Shown here: piece after piece, positions 44,640 through 53,489 of the stretch
Position numbering within the stretch: the first letter of the stretch is position 1
Layout of the letters: every line of letters begins with the position of its first letter
Notes under the pieces: generated by a model
What the model was told of the DNA's origin: nothing
Database searches by the model: none
The model's input: the letters and a program-made list of their open reading frames with translations, nothing else
NCBI GenBank assembly: GCA_009760885.1
Contig: CM019693.1
Location: 44,107,433-44,171,432 of the forward strand
Direction: 5' to 3'
Length of the DNA: 64,000 nucleotides
Source of the DNA: Achatina immaculata
Taxonomy: Eukaryota; Mollusca; Gastropoda; Stylommatophora; Achatinidae
Translations under genes and position numbers: made by a program

Positions 44640-45270
44640 GAGGACTACATGAGCCGAAGGCAGGGCTGTATGTGGTTTAAGCGTTTTAGAGACGGCAGAA
44701 GATCCGTAGTTGAAGATCCTAAGTCTGGACGATGTTCCACATCATCAGGCGGTGACCACGTTGAAAGAGGTCGTGCTGTGATTCGTGGAAATTATCATTT
44801 AAGTGCCCGGGAAGTCGTTAACAAAGCGGGCATTAACATAGAATCTTGCCACTAAAATTTGACTGAAAAACTTCAAGATCGTCTCTGTGCAAAATTTGTC
44901 CCGCATTTGCTGACTGACTGTCAAAAAGAGAAGCATGTTGAAGTCAGACAGGAACTGCTTGTCAGTTCAAATGGTCACTCGTAAGAACATCAAAACACAG
45001 GAGATGAGACGTGGGTTTATGTCTACGATGTTGAAACCGAGATGATGTCTTTGCAGTGGGTGAGGAAATGGTCTTCTCGACCAAAGTTGCTCAAAGATTA
45101 ATGTCTTGTTGGTTGTGTTTTTTTATTGCAAGGGAATTGTCCCACTACGAACTGTACCATGGGGTCAGATGATAAATGAACAGTTTATACAGAGTTTATA
45201 CAGAGTTTATACTCTGATATATTTTTAGTAGCAAACCAAGTGAGTCTGAAATAGAGTTAAAGTTGTATGA
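44640..45270 (+). mobile_element. Mariner remnant, duplication copy 2
   Basis: MSRRQGCMWFKRFRDGRRSV, VEDPKSGRCSTSSGGDHVER, GNYHLSAREVVNKAGINIES, LQDRLCAKFVPHLL, GDETWVYVYDVETE. Lacks the N-terminal portion present at 37900-38090. Stops after ESCH and after NGHS. Inactive. Confidence 0.85.
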
Positions 45271-45289
45271 TAAAGCTCCACAACTTGTG

Positions 45290-45780
45290 GTCAGCACAAA
45301 AGATATTAATGTGGACAGCACACAAGAGATTGATGTGGTCAGCATCACTTTTAATTACCTTTCCTTGCCCAGCTCAGTAAGAAGTTTAGCAACCATTTCT
45401 ACTGACTGGTAAATGTTATGACTTCGGTTGAATTTGAATTAACAACCTTGCCATGAGAGATAAGGCCATCGTAGTCGCGAAGTGATTAATGGACTAGTCT
45501 GTCATGGCGAAGGTAAGGGTTCGAATCTGGTCGGAGTCTTTAAAGTCACCGAGCTGTAGAAGTGGGTACCTGACTTCTTCTGGAGTTGGAGAAGGAAAGG
45601 CGGTCAGGCGTGATACTGACCACATCATACTCTAGTGTGCTAACCACATCATCCTCTAGTGTGCTGACAGGTCAAGCAAAAATATGGGCATTAACACCAT
45701 ATACCCTATTTGCCTACAAGGCATAACAAGGCTACCCTATCTACCATGAGAGATGAGCACATTAACCACTGCGCCACATA
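45290..45780. mobile_element. SINE pair, duplication copy 2
   Basis: Three 24-bp units (GTGGTCAGCACAAAAGATAT...) then the inverted SINE body, then a plus-strand SINE with B box GGTTCGAATCT at about 45518, tail units GACCACATCATACTCTAGTG, and the reversed head GAGCACATTAACCACTGCGC. Same layout as 39001-39900. Confidence 0.75.
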
Positions 45781-46110
45781 GGCCCTCGGTGGTATTCTAT
45801 GAGCTGTTTATTTTGTTCTGCTTCACATCTGCTACAAACTTCCTGGCTGTTCAAATAACATTTCACACAGCCTGTGTACACTAGGAGCTGTCTGTCATAG
45901 ATTTTCTTAGCCATTTGTAATTATGTCATGTAACCACATTTAAATTATTATATCTTTTATTTCTATTTTTATTTTCTGTTCGATTATTGATGAAAATGAT
46001 TCAACACTACTAGTTAATAATATGCAGATGACGAAAATGATTATCGTCGATATGTGTTCATGGATTAGCAGAAAGTCATTAGGTTTAGCAAAGAGCCGTA
46101 TCACTTCTTA

Positions 46111-46610
46111 TCATGGTTTTAAACACATACTTAACTTTTGCCTGAGATGGTAACTCATTTGCCACTGTGACACAACAATGATATTGTCTTCGGAAACAGA
46201 ACTGAAAACTTCAGTCGGGACTGTCTGCTGAAGGTCTTCGTCTACAAGCAACACGAGTCGAGCCGGGTTGAGGGGCGTCTGTGCGTAGAGAGCTGACTTA
46301 TACGTGAAGGTTGACCAAGTGTTGTCTTGAAGGAAGCTCTCGCTGAAGACTAACACAATCCTCCAACTGGAGCTGACAGCGTTCAAAATACTGCTGGCCA
46401 TATCGGATGAAGGATTCATATCTCGATGCTGGACATACGTGCTTATTCCAAGCTTTTCTTCTATAAACTTTCTCAGAACAAATCACGGAAATTTGTAGTC
46501 ATCATCTGCGTACCCGATGAAAACCCCGATCTCGTAATCGGCAGGTTCTTTAATTTTATAACCAGCGACCATTTCTATAATGACCGATTTGATATTCAGT
46601 CTCTTCAAAC
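46111..46610 (-). pseudogene. Truncated TIR-domain pseudogene of the TLR
   Basis: On the minus strand: YKIKEPADYEIGVFIGYADD, DYKFP, then TGA (46485-46487) where the intact copy has Cys, then FVLRKFIEEKLG, RDMNPSSDMASSILNAVSSS, ARLVLLVDEDL and the same C-terminus. Upstream, after MVAGYKIK, the sequence jumps from the juxtamembrane part straight to a 20-bp match to LRR sequence (46591-46610 matches 41231-41250), losing the membrane helix and LRRCT. No ectodomain remains. TIR substitutions are few, so the copy is young. Confidence 0.9.
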
Positions 46611-47040
46611 TTCTTTTCATCATCCTTCTCCTCTTTTTCATCCTCTTCCTCCTCTCTTCATTCTTCTTATCCTCCTCCTCCTGCTCCTCCTCCTTTTTCT
46701 TCTTCTTCGACAGTTTCAGACGTAGACCTGTAAATTTATGAAGTAGTTGGTGGTGATCTGGAGGGCCGGATATTCCCCTACAGTTTGTCTTGGACTGGTA
46801 GTAGTAGGTGGCCATGTTTGCCTTTTCTGTTGCTCGTATACCGGGCACTCCTGAAGTATGTAGTCTGCTGTCATCTTATTGATTGATGCCACATGCACCT
46901 ATCTTGAATTTGTTGTACATATGGTGTCTTAGCCTGATGTGCCTGGTACATAGTCTTAGGATAATGACCTGTTCTTTGTTTAGCTAGTAGTAGGCATCAT
47001 TTCTTTGGTGGTCTATCATTTGTGTTCCCACCTCAGACAC
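46611..47040 (-). mobile_element. I/Nimb-like LINE 3' fragment with an expanded GAA tail
   Basis: Reads on the minus strand NDAYY, LNKEQVIILRLCTRHIRLRH, HMYNKFKIGA, then MTADYILQECPVYEQQKRQT and a C-terminus FTGLRLKLSKKKKKEEE. This is homologous to the nested element at 1284-1912 (LNRKEQVTIFRLRIGHTRLR; ETGLQVKTD then EEEEE). The tail at 46611-46712 has grown into a mixed (CTT/CTC)n tract and abuts the broken TIR copy. Confidence 0.75.
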
Positions 47041-47714
47041 CTTGAGACCCTAATTTGGGTTGGGACCTGAGGTTGAGAACTACCGAAGTAAGTCCGTGTT
47101 ACCTATCAATAACGATGTCAAAAATATGATCTGTCATTTTTTATGTCTTTTTTTGTTTTTGTTTCGGGGTGAAGGCGCCCGATGAGATCATCAGCGACCC
47201 ATAGCTGACCAAGACCCTGTCCTACCTCTCCGTGGTACCCCCAGTAACAGGCATAGACTGGCTAACGGGGCAGGGATCGGCATAGTCCCCATGGTGATGG
47301 AGTCTGGTAAAGAAGCATTGAACACCCCTTGCTTTTTAGCTGTATTCCTGGACTGAAAAAGTAGCTGCCATAACCCGCTTCCACGCCGATACGATGCTGT
47401 GCCTCAACATCTCTACAGCATCGACTGCAAAGAACAACAGCTCGCAGTTACAAGGAGTTCGTACAAGTACACGTTTTTGCTTGGAGCTGCAGCTGAAGCA
47501 ACCAGTCAATCATTTCTTTATTTAAAATTTAGCTATTAGGACATTCTGTAAATCTATCAGGGCAAACGTTACAGAATTGTTTGAGCAAAGAAAGACTGAA
47601 TTAAACTCTCTCGGTGTAGCGAAGCCCATACACAAATGAATATGAAAGCGGAGAGTATCTGCATACATTTAAGGACTTCAAAATTTCATCTATTCAAACA
47701 CCTATTGGTGTACC
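47041..47714. other. No gene recognised
   Basis: Contains GC-richer sequence at 47180-47420 (CATCAGCGACCCATAGCTGA; CATGGTGATGGAGTCTGGTA) of LINE-like character but without a readable domain. Confidence 0.35.
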
Positions 47715-47717
47715 AGT

Positions 47718-47896
47718 CATCATCATCATCAGGTGCCGTGCCGACTGGCGTTGGCTATTATGCTTCTCCAGAGTACACGATCCTTCATGCAGGCCATCAG
47801 CTCAGTCTGTGATCTCTCACACCATCCCGTCAGATTGTCCTGTATCATTTCTCTTAGTTTTCCTCTTGATCTTCTTCCTTCTGTTTTTCCTTACGA
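47718..47896 (-). mobile_element. LINE-C 3' end
   Basis: CATCATCATCATCAGGTGCC, GTGCCGACTGGCGTTGGCTA, GAGTACACGATCCTTCATGC, GGCCATCAGCTCAGTCTGTG is the reverse complement of the LINE-C end (compare 15030-15182). It continues into diverged sequence interrupted by the Penelope-like element. Confidence 0.85.
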
Positions 47897-47911
47897 TTTT
47901 AATTAATTTCT

Positions 47912-48217
47912 GCTACATAGAGGTGTATGGTGCAGTTTTACAAAGTGAGGGAGGGAGTGAGAAAAAATGAATAGAAAGTATGAGAATGTATAAATGAAAA
48001 ACATACAACTTCCGATATTTCGACGTAAGCCTTTTTCGAGGATTACATGCACAAACGAGACAAAAATAAAAATAAAAAAACGAAGAACTTATCTGAATAT
48101 GGCCTCCTCCAGAAGTATAAAATAGAAATGTGTGTAGTAGAAGGAACGACCACGCTGATCACAACAAAGGATACCAGATAGAGCCAATCGTAAAGAAGAG
48201 GTGGAGAGAGAAGAGGA
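47912..48217 (+). repeat. Left inverted arm of the Penelope-like element
   Basis: Contains GGTGTATGGTGCAGTTTTAC, TTTTCGAGGATTACATGCAC, ATGGCCTCCTCCAGAAGTAT and GTGGAGAGAGAAGAGGA. Matches the reverse complement of 49164-49464 at roughly 90-95 percent, with small indels near 47970 and 48065. Confidence 0.9.
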
Positions 48218-48879
48218 ATCCAGAATATGTTCTCTCGTCATCTTGGAACCGCATTAGCCATATATCGCGGGAACAAGCCCTCACACCTAAACCGCATTGT
48301 AGCTCGGACAGAGTTAAACTGGTACTCACGTACCACCCTCATAGCTTGGCAGTTAAAAACATACTGTTTCGCCATCTCCATCTCCTCCAGACCGAGCCTG
48401 ATACACGTGAACTTTCTGGGGAACCCCTATTGGTAGCCTACAGACGGGACAAGAACCTCAGGGACCTTTTATTTCGTAGTCACCTTAAGACAGATGACAC
48501 TTTTTATGGTACCAGACGTTGCGGACGCCGTAGATGCAACACTTGTCCGTTCGTTGTCAAGAGTTTCACCTGTACTTCACGCAATGTTATTTATGCTATT
48601 ATGTGCAAACGTTGCGGTTTGAAGTACATAGGGGAGACTTGCTTACGCTTAGGAGATCGATTTCGCCAGCATCTCAATGATATTTCTAAGAGGGCCTGGA
48701 CACCTATGGCTAAACATTTTTGCCTTAGCAACCACAGAGGAAAACAGGACATTTCTGTTAGTGCGATCCGCTCTTGTTCTGCTGATGAACGATCTCGGAG
48801 GGTCCTAGAACAGCGCCTTATTTTCCAGACTGGCTGTCTCCACCCAGCTGGAATTAACCATATCTTCAGCTTTCAGTAA
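48130..48879 (+). CDS. Penelope-like element protein, C-terminal GIY-YIG endonuclease part
   Basis: 249 codons to TAA at 48877-48879. About the first 29 residues derive from the inverted arm and are not native. From about residue 47 the frame follows the Penelope pattern: REQALTPKPHCSSDRVKLVL, TYHPHSL, LLVAYRRDKNLRDLLFRSHL, a Cys cluster CGRRRCNTCPF (C131, C136, C139), then the GIY-YIG nuclease: NVIYAIMCKRC (GIY position 153-155), KYIGET (166-168), RLGDRFRQH (Arg 177), and PAGINHIF at the end. In active elements this nuclease cuts target DNA for reverse transcription. Here it lacks the RT but the frame is undamaged, suggesting a fairly recent insertion. Confidence 0.88.
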   Translation: MCSRRNDHADHNKGYQIEPIVKKRWREKRNPEYVLSSSWNRISHISREQALTPKPHCSSDRVKLVLTYHPHSLAVKNILFRHLHLLQTEPDTRELSGEPLLVAYRRDKNLRDLLFRSHLKTDDTFYGTRRCGRRRCNTCPFVVKSFTCTSRNVIYAIMCKRCGLKYIGETCLRLGDRFRQHLNDISKRAWTPMAKHFCLSNHRGKQDISVSAIRSCSADERSRRVLEQRLIFQTGCLHPAGINHIFSFQ

Positions 48880-49163
48880 CTTCTTTAGTTTTCCACTCCC
48901 CCCCCCCTTTTTTTTTAAAACTCTACTTTCTTTCTCTATGCTACCCCTCTATACCACCACCCTCTTTTCTTCTCTACCAACATATTGGTGTCTATAGGGT
49001 CTTGTCCTATTCACCAGTTTCACATTTTCTCCCTGCAGGTGTTTATGTTCTTCATTCATTATCTCTCCACGTCCCCATTTTCCTCCTCCCCCTCCCCGAC
49101 ACCTCCTCTAGCGGCTATCATGTTTCTATTGCCTTTCCCCCCACCCCTTTCTACCACTTGTTT

Positions 49164-49464
49164 TCCTCCTCTCTCTCCACCTCTTCTTTAAGATTGGCTC
49201 TATCTGGTATCCTTTGTTGTGATTAGCGTGGTCGTTCCTTCTACTACATACATTTCTGTTTTATACTTCTGGAGGAGGCCATATTCAGATAAGTTCTTCG
49301 TTTTTTTGTCTCGTTGTGCATGTAATCCTCGAAAAAGGCTCATGCCGAAATATCGGATGTTGTATGTTTTTCATTTATACATTCTCATACTTTCTATTCG
49401 TTTTTTATCACCTTACTCACTCCCTCCCTCACTTTGTAAAACTGCACCATACATCTATATCTAC
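49164..49464 (-). repeat. Right inverted arm of the Penelope-like element
   Basis: Inverted match to 47912-48217. Includes CCTCGAAAAAGGCTCATGCC then GAAATATCGG, a small GGC/GCC hairpin followed by GAAA of the type seen in Penelope terminal repeats. Confidence 0.9.
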
Positions 49465-49609
49465 CTTTTTTAAATTTAAACCAGCTTTACTGCAGTCGCC
49501 ATCCCTTTTAATTAATTTCTGCAGCATCTTCAAGATGACATACCTCAATATTATATCTCATCAGGGGCGAAGACTCTGTTCTACTTTGCAGCCAGTAACC
49601 CATATTTGA

Positions 49610-49770
49610 CATGCTAGAGTTAAGGTTGGCGAACCATAGTTGACATGCTAGAGTTAGGTTTGGCGAACTATAGTTGACATGCTAGAGTTGGGTTGGTGAA
49701 CCATAGTTGACATGCTAGAGTTGGCGAACCGTAGCTGACATGCTAGAGTTAGGGTTGGTGAACCATTAGC
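49610..49770. repeat. Tandem repeat, unit about 33-36 bp, five copies
   Basis: GGCGAACCATAGTTGACATG plus CTAGAGTTAGGGTT, with length variation in the second half. Confidence 0.85.
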
Positions 49771-49845
49771 GAGTGTTTCTCTGATCCCATCTATCCATCT
49801 CTCTCTGGGTCTTACTCTTGATCTTTGTCTGTAGTTCTTTGGTTG

Positions 49846-50140
49846 AAGTAAGAGAACACATTGTGTATGATTAGACCTCGAAAAAATCGTAGACAAAGCA
49901 CTTTAGTGAGACCTGAGAGAAAGAAAAATCACAAGAGAATTACCCGGGATTCGAACACGGACTCCGGTAGGACGAGCAGCCGTCTACTTATCTCGTGGCT
50001 AGACGGCTGCTCGTCCTACCGGAGTCCGTGTTCGAATCCCGGGTAATTCTCTTGTGATTTTTCTTTCTCTCACGTCTCACTAAAGTGCTTTGTCTACGCT
50101 TTTTTCGAGGTCTAATCATACAAAATGTGTTCTCTTACTT
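49846..50140. repeat. Near-perfect palindrome: two 141-bp arms, 13-bp spacer, tRNA-like boxes
   Basis: Left arm 49846-49986, spacer CTTATCTCGTGGC, right arm 50000-50140. Only about three mismatches between arms. Each arm holds a B-box-like TGTTCGAATCC (right arm 50029-50039), and read rightwards an A-box-like TGGCTAGACGG begins in the spacer at 49996. So a tRNA- or SINE-like head faces outward on both sides. A T-stem mismatch makes a functional tRNA unlikely. Confidence 0.93.
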
Positions 50141-51194
50141 TACTGTACCAAAGCCTCGTAGTTTCCTATTTATAAAAAATTATAAAAAATTGTTCTTTAG
50201 TTGAAGACTCTCGTGACTGGCTGTGAGTGTGTCATTCTCGTTGAGTGACCGAACCACTTGACTCTTTGCTTCTCTCTGTGTCGTAGACATGCTGTAGACC
50301 CTGGCATCTTTGTCCCCCATCTACATACGTTCTTCTGGGGATACTCTTCTCTCAGCTGCCTCCATCCAGGTCTTGCTTGCAGAGATCATTGCGAGGGATT
50401 CATCTGTCCTCATTCAGGCCAAGTAATCAGACCACTTGATTCCTTGCTTGTCTGTGACCGGGCCTGTGTTCCGCGGAATGTTTCAGGTTTCTTCGTTCAT
50501 TCTGACAGGTTAATGCTCGATCTTCTTAAACTCATTCAAAATGTCTTACATAAATAGTGTAGCAACAGGGCAACTAAACTTCTCATGTGTCATATCTCAT
50601 ATATCATATCTCCTATCTCAGAGTGCCCAGACTACAACGAGAAACCTTGACCTGAAGTCAGTGGGAGTTGCGAGCATATAATCACTCAAAACTGCAGGAT
50701 ATCTTTGTTGATAGATTTATAGGTTTTACAGGTTGAAAAACTTAAACGAGGAAGAAAAGAAAATCGAAAAAGAAGAACAAAATGAAGGAAAGTAAGAAAA
50801 ATAGACAAACAGGAAAGAAGAAAAAAAAAAGGAAATTAGTATTTGTGTAGATTTTTCTACAGGGAATCGAACTCACACCTTCCTGATAAACATTTTCTTT
50901 TGTACCGCTCAAGGTGTTTTGCGTCAGATAAAGTGGACTGTAAATCTTTTCCTGTCACGTTTTAACGGCTTCCATTAACGTTAACAAAAATAATCTCTTT
51001 CACTGAAGTCACACATTTTTTGTCACACAGTGGGCTGGTGGAGTAAGTCTCAAAATCTGCTGTGACTTAGAGTGTATGCGTTGGGTTATTTTTCTGCATT
51101 TTCTTTCAGAACGTAGGATACCTATCCCTTTCCCATATGATATTCTCTTTCATGAGTGGCACATTTTGTTTCAACGATTTGTGTAAGAACACAA
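50141..51194. other. No gene recognised
   Basis: Includes a purine-rich patch (50735-50840). The 50258-50557 frame has no motif. Confidence 0.4.
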
Positions 51195-51625
51195 ATTAGA
51201 ACACAAATAAGAAATAAGAACACAAGAAAACAACTGAGGAACACATAAATGCCTTTGAATGTAAATGCTACAGAAGAGTCATTGAAATATCATGGACACA
51301 CAAAAAAAAGAACAAAGATATCCATACTACAAGAACTTAATAGTGAAGAAGGTTGGCTAGTAAGGAAGATTAAACAGAGAAAACTTAAATATTTTGAACA
51401 TATTAAACGTCATGATAATTTAGAGAAAACAGTCCTGGAAGGGTATATAATGGGAAAAAGAAAGAGAGGAAGACCAAAGCGAAGATGGCTGCAAGACACT
51501 GTTGATAATCTGCAAATGGATGCATCAGCAGTAGGGCATCTTGCTTACAACCGAGAGGTCTACAGGAGTGCTGTTAGGGAGGCAAAGTTCCGCAAGGGAA
51601 ATGCGAATGACTGCAGTTTGTAGTT
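51195..51625 (+). mobile_element. LINE-B copy 2, 3' part
   Basis: EEHINAFECKCYRR, then after a frameshift GWLVRKIKQRKLKYFEHIKR, MGKRKRGRPKRRWLQDTVDN, LQMDASAVGHLAYNREVYRS and AVREAKFRKGNANDCSL. The 3' portion is open for about 90 codons. Closely matches 23440-23830. Confidence 0.88.
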
Positions 51626-52089
51626 TCTCTTGTCATTGAAGACAGATTTTATTCTTAAACTGTTTTTTTTTAACTTTATTTTTGTTTCTTTTCTTCCTAA
51701 GTTGTGTAAATCTGTCACATTTTCTTGTAATTTTAAAATTATTTTCTTGTATATGATTAGCAGGAGAAACTCTATACATGTGACATGGATATGTGGGAGT
51801 CTTTACAATTTTAAAGCAAAGAAATGGAGTCATAAACGGGATTGCTAAAATTTCTTCGCCAAAGTGTAATCAAGTATCTTCTTCTTCCAAAGCCTAGGCT
51901 TGACCTATATAAGAAAGGCCTTTATTGCTCCTTCACGCACTTTTTTTGGAGTACCCTTCCAATTTACTTAAAATTCAAAGTATATTCACAAACGGAAGAT
52001 CGGTCGACGGAGTTATTGCCCTTCGTACTCAACGGCCGAAGTTCCGTTTGTACATCGGCTTAAAGAAATAATAAATTACAGTGTAAGGT
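51626..52089. other. No gene recognised
   Basis: T-rich sequence with no motif in the short frames. Confidence 0.4.
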
Positions 52090-52350
52090 AAATGCACACA
52101 ATGAGAGTAAAACTTGTATAGAATAAAACTTGTATAGAGTAAAGTAAAACTTGTATAGAGTAATACATGTATAGAACAAAACTTGTATAGAGTAGAGTAA
52201 AACTTGTATAGAGCAAAACTTGTATAGAGTAAAACAAGTACAGAGTAAAACAAGTATAGAGTAAAAGTTGTATAGAGTAAAACTTGTATAGAGTAAAACA
52301 AGTATAGAGTAAAACTTGTATAGAGTAAAACAGGTATAGAGTAAAATAGT
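52090..52350. repeat. Minisatellite, unit 16 bp
   Basis: About sixteen copies of AGAGTAAAACTTGTAT with variants (ACAAGTAT, ACATGTAT). Confidence 0.93.
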
Positions 52351-52449
52351 CTCTTTCTGCACCACGTGTCCTTGATTGTCCGCTTTCTATCTCCCCTTAT
52401 TATTTGTTTAGCTTGTGAAGTGATATTTTATTTTCATTAAAATCTACAT

Positions 52450-52632
52450 TTGTTTGTCTTTTCTTCACAGCTTTAGACTTATTTGTATATTTTCTTCACA
52501 GCCTTAGACTTATTTGTATATTTTCTCACAGCTTTAGACTTATTTGTATATTTTCTCACAGCTTTAGATTTGTCTATATTTTCTTCACACCTTTGAACAT
52601 GTCTGCATATTTCCTCATAGCTTTAGACTTGT
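52450..52632. repeat. Tandem repeat, unit about 31-32 bp, six copies
   Basis: TTCTTCACAGCTTTAGACTT plus ATTTGTATATTT; ends exactly where the mariner terminal repeat begins. Confidence 0.88.
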
Positions 52633-53345
52633 ACGAGGGTCGTACTGAAAGTCGTGAGCAAACATTGTTCAAAAATCAGAATTTAAAGATATCTCTCTCT
52701 TTCTCTCTGAACCTTAAGTGCCCAGGGCACATGGGGCTTCCGCAAAAAAAGATATAGAAAATATAAATGTATGACCTTAAGCTGTATCCTTTCCACTTCA
52801 TGTACAGGTTACATGACGTCACCGTCATGTGTGATGTGACCACACGGAGCAGAAACAAAATGGCGAGTCCTGAAGTTTCTTTTCGTCAACGTGCTGTTAC
52901 TGAGTTCCTCGTTAAAGAGAAAATCCCCGCTGCTGAAATTCACCAAAGACTTCATCTTACTTATGGAGATGTGTATGGGTGCTAGCAGTGTTAGGAGGTG
53001 GGTGAAACATTTTAAAGATGGAAACACGAGCATCCAAGATATGCCTCGGAGCGGTCGCCCTCGAACTGCCTCCGCTGAACGCAAGGTGGAAAGGGTTGAC
53101 GACATCATTAAAGAAGACAGACAGACATGTCACAGTGTCTGAAATCGCTGTAAATCATGGAATAGGACACAGTGAAGTACAGGAAATGATTGAAACCCTA
53201 GGCTATAGAAATGTTTGTGCTCGTTGGGTGCAACATGAGAGAACGTCTAGAAACAGTGCGGTTGTGCTGTCGGTGAGCTGGAACAGGGAGGATATTTTCA
53301 AACTTGCAGAGCGATGGCGTGCAGAGAAATAAAGATTATGTTGAA
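52632..53345 (+). mobile_element. Mariner-like element with internal deletion
   Basis: Left terminal repeat TACGAGGGTCGTACTGAAAG at 52632. ATG at 52860: MASPEVSFRQRAVTEFLVKE, KIPAAEIHQRLHLTYGDV, SVRRWVKHFKDGNTSIQDMP, RSGRPRT, VSEIAVNHGIGHSEVQEMIE, YRNVCARWV. Two frameshifts (near 52975 and 53130). Directly after KVCARWV-type sequence the frame jumps to what may be the C-terminal end, so the whole DDD catalytic core is missing. No right terminal repeat found; a LINE tail lies there. Non-autonomous. Confidence 0.83.
52693..52747 (-). mobile_element. LINE-D stub of 55 bp nested in the mariner 5' UTR
   Basis: CTCTCTTTCTCTCTGAACCT...GGGCACATGGGGCTTCCGC is the last ~50 bp of LINE-D in antisense, flanked by AAAGATAT at 52685-52692 and 52748-52755. 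One of the shortest LINE insertions one could still recognise. Confidence 0.88.
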
Positions 53346-53359
53346 AAGTGACGAATTGA

Positions 53360-53485
53360 ATTGTAGTAATTATTATTATTATTATCATTATTATTATGTG
53401 CCGTGCCAGATAGCGTTGGTGATCACGCTTAAAGATCTTGTGAGATCCCCAGCGCGTCCGATCAGTTCAAGCGCTTTACCTTTTT
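53360..53485 (-). mobile_element. LINE-C-like 3' tip with ATT/ATC tail
   Basis: (ATT)n then ATGTGCCGTGCCAGATAGCG TTGG resembles the LINE-C end (GGTGCCGTGCCGACTGGCGTTGG at 47729). Downstream similarity is weak. Confidence 0.5.
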
Positions 53486-53489
53486 CGTT

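Larger units (their letters stand above)
44633..46610. repeat. Segmental duplication copy 2 (partner of about 38090-41250)
   Basis: In order and in the same orientation: mariner remnant, 24-bp units, SINE, TLR 3' flank, TIR domain, each highly similar to copy 1. Differences: 24-bp array of three units instead of about 18; no equivalent of 38760-39000; a roughly 496-bp internal deletion in the TLR part. Confidence 0.9.
47914..49505 (+). mobile_element. Penelope-like element (5'-truncated) with inverted terminal repeats
   Basis: Bounded by the 17-bp direct repeat TTTTAATTAATTTCTGC at 47897-47913 and 49506-49522, the target-site duplication. Inside lie two inverted arms of about 305 bp (about 47912-48217 and 49164-49464) and, between them, the C-terminal GIY-YIG half of the Penelope protein. 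No reverse transcriptase is present, so the copy is 5'-truncated. About 40 bp of extra sequence (TTTAAACCAGCTTTACTGCA) follows the right arm before the duplication. Penelope elements are known for terminal repeats in direct or inverted arrangement and for such short extra ends. Confidence 0.9.

Noticed and set aside
48985..49473. Plus-strand frames right of the GIY-YIG frame
   Set aside because: They lie in the pyrimidine-rich 3' region and inverted arm of the Penelope-like element and show no domain.
49981..50045. A functional tRNA gene in the palindrome
   Set aside because: A and B boxes are present, but the T stem has a mismatch, no acceptor stem can be formed, and the sequence is inverted with its flanks.
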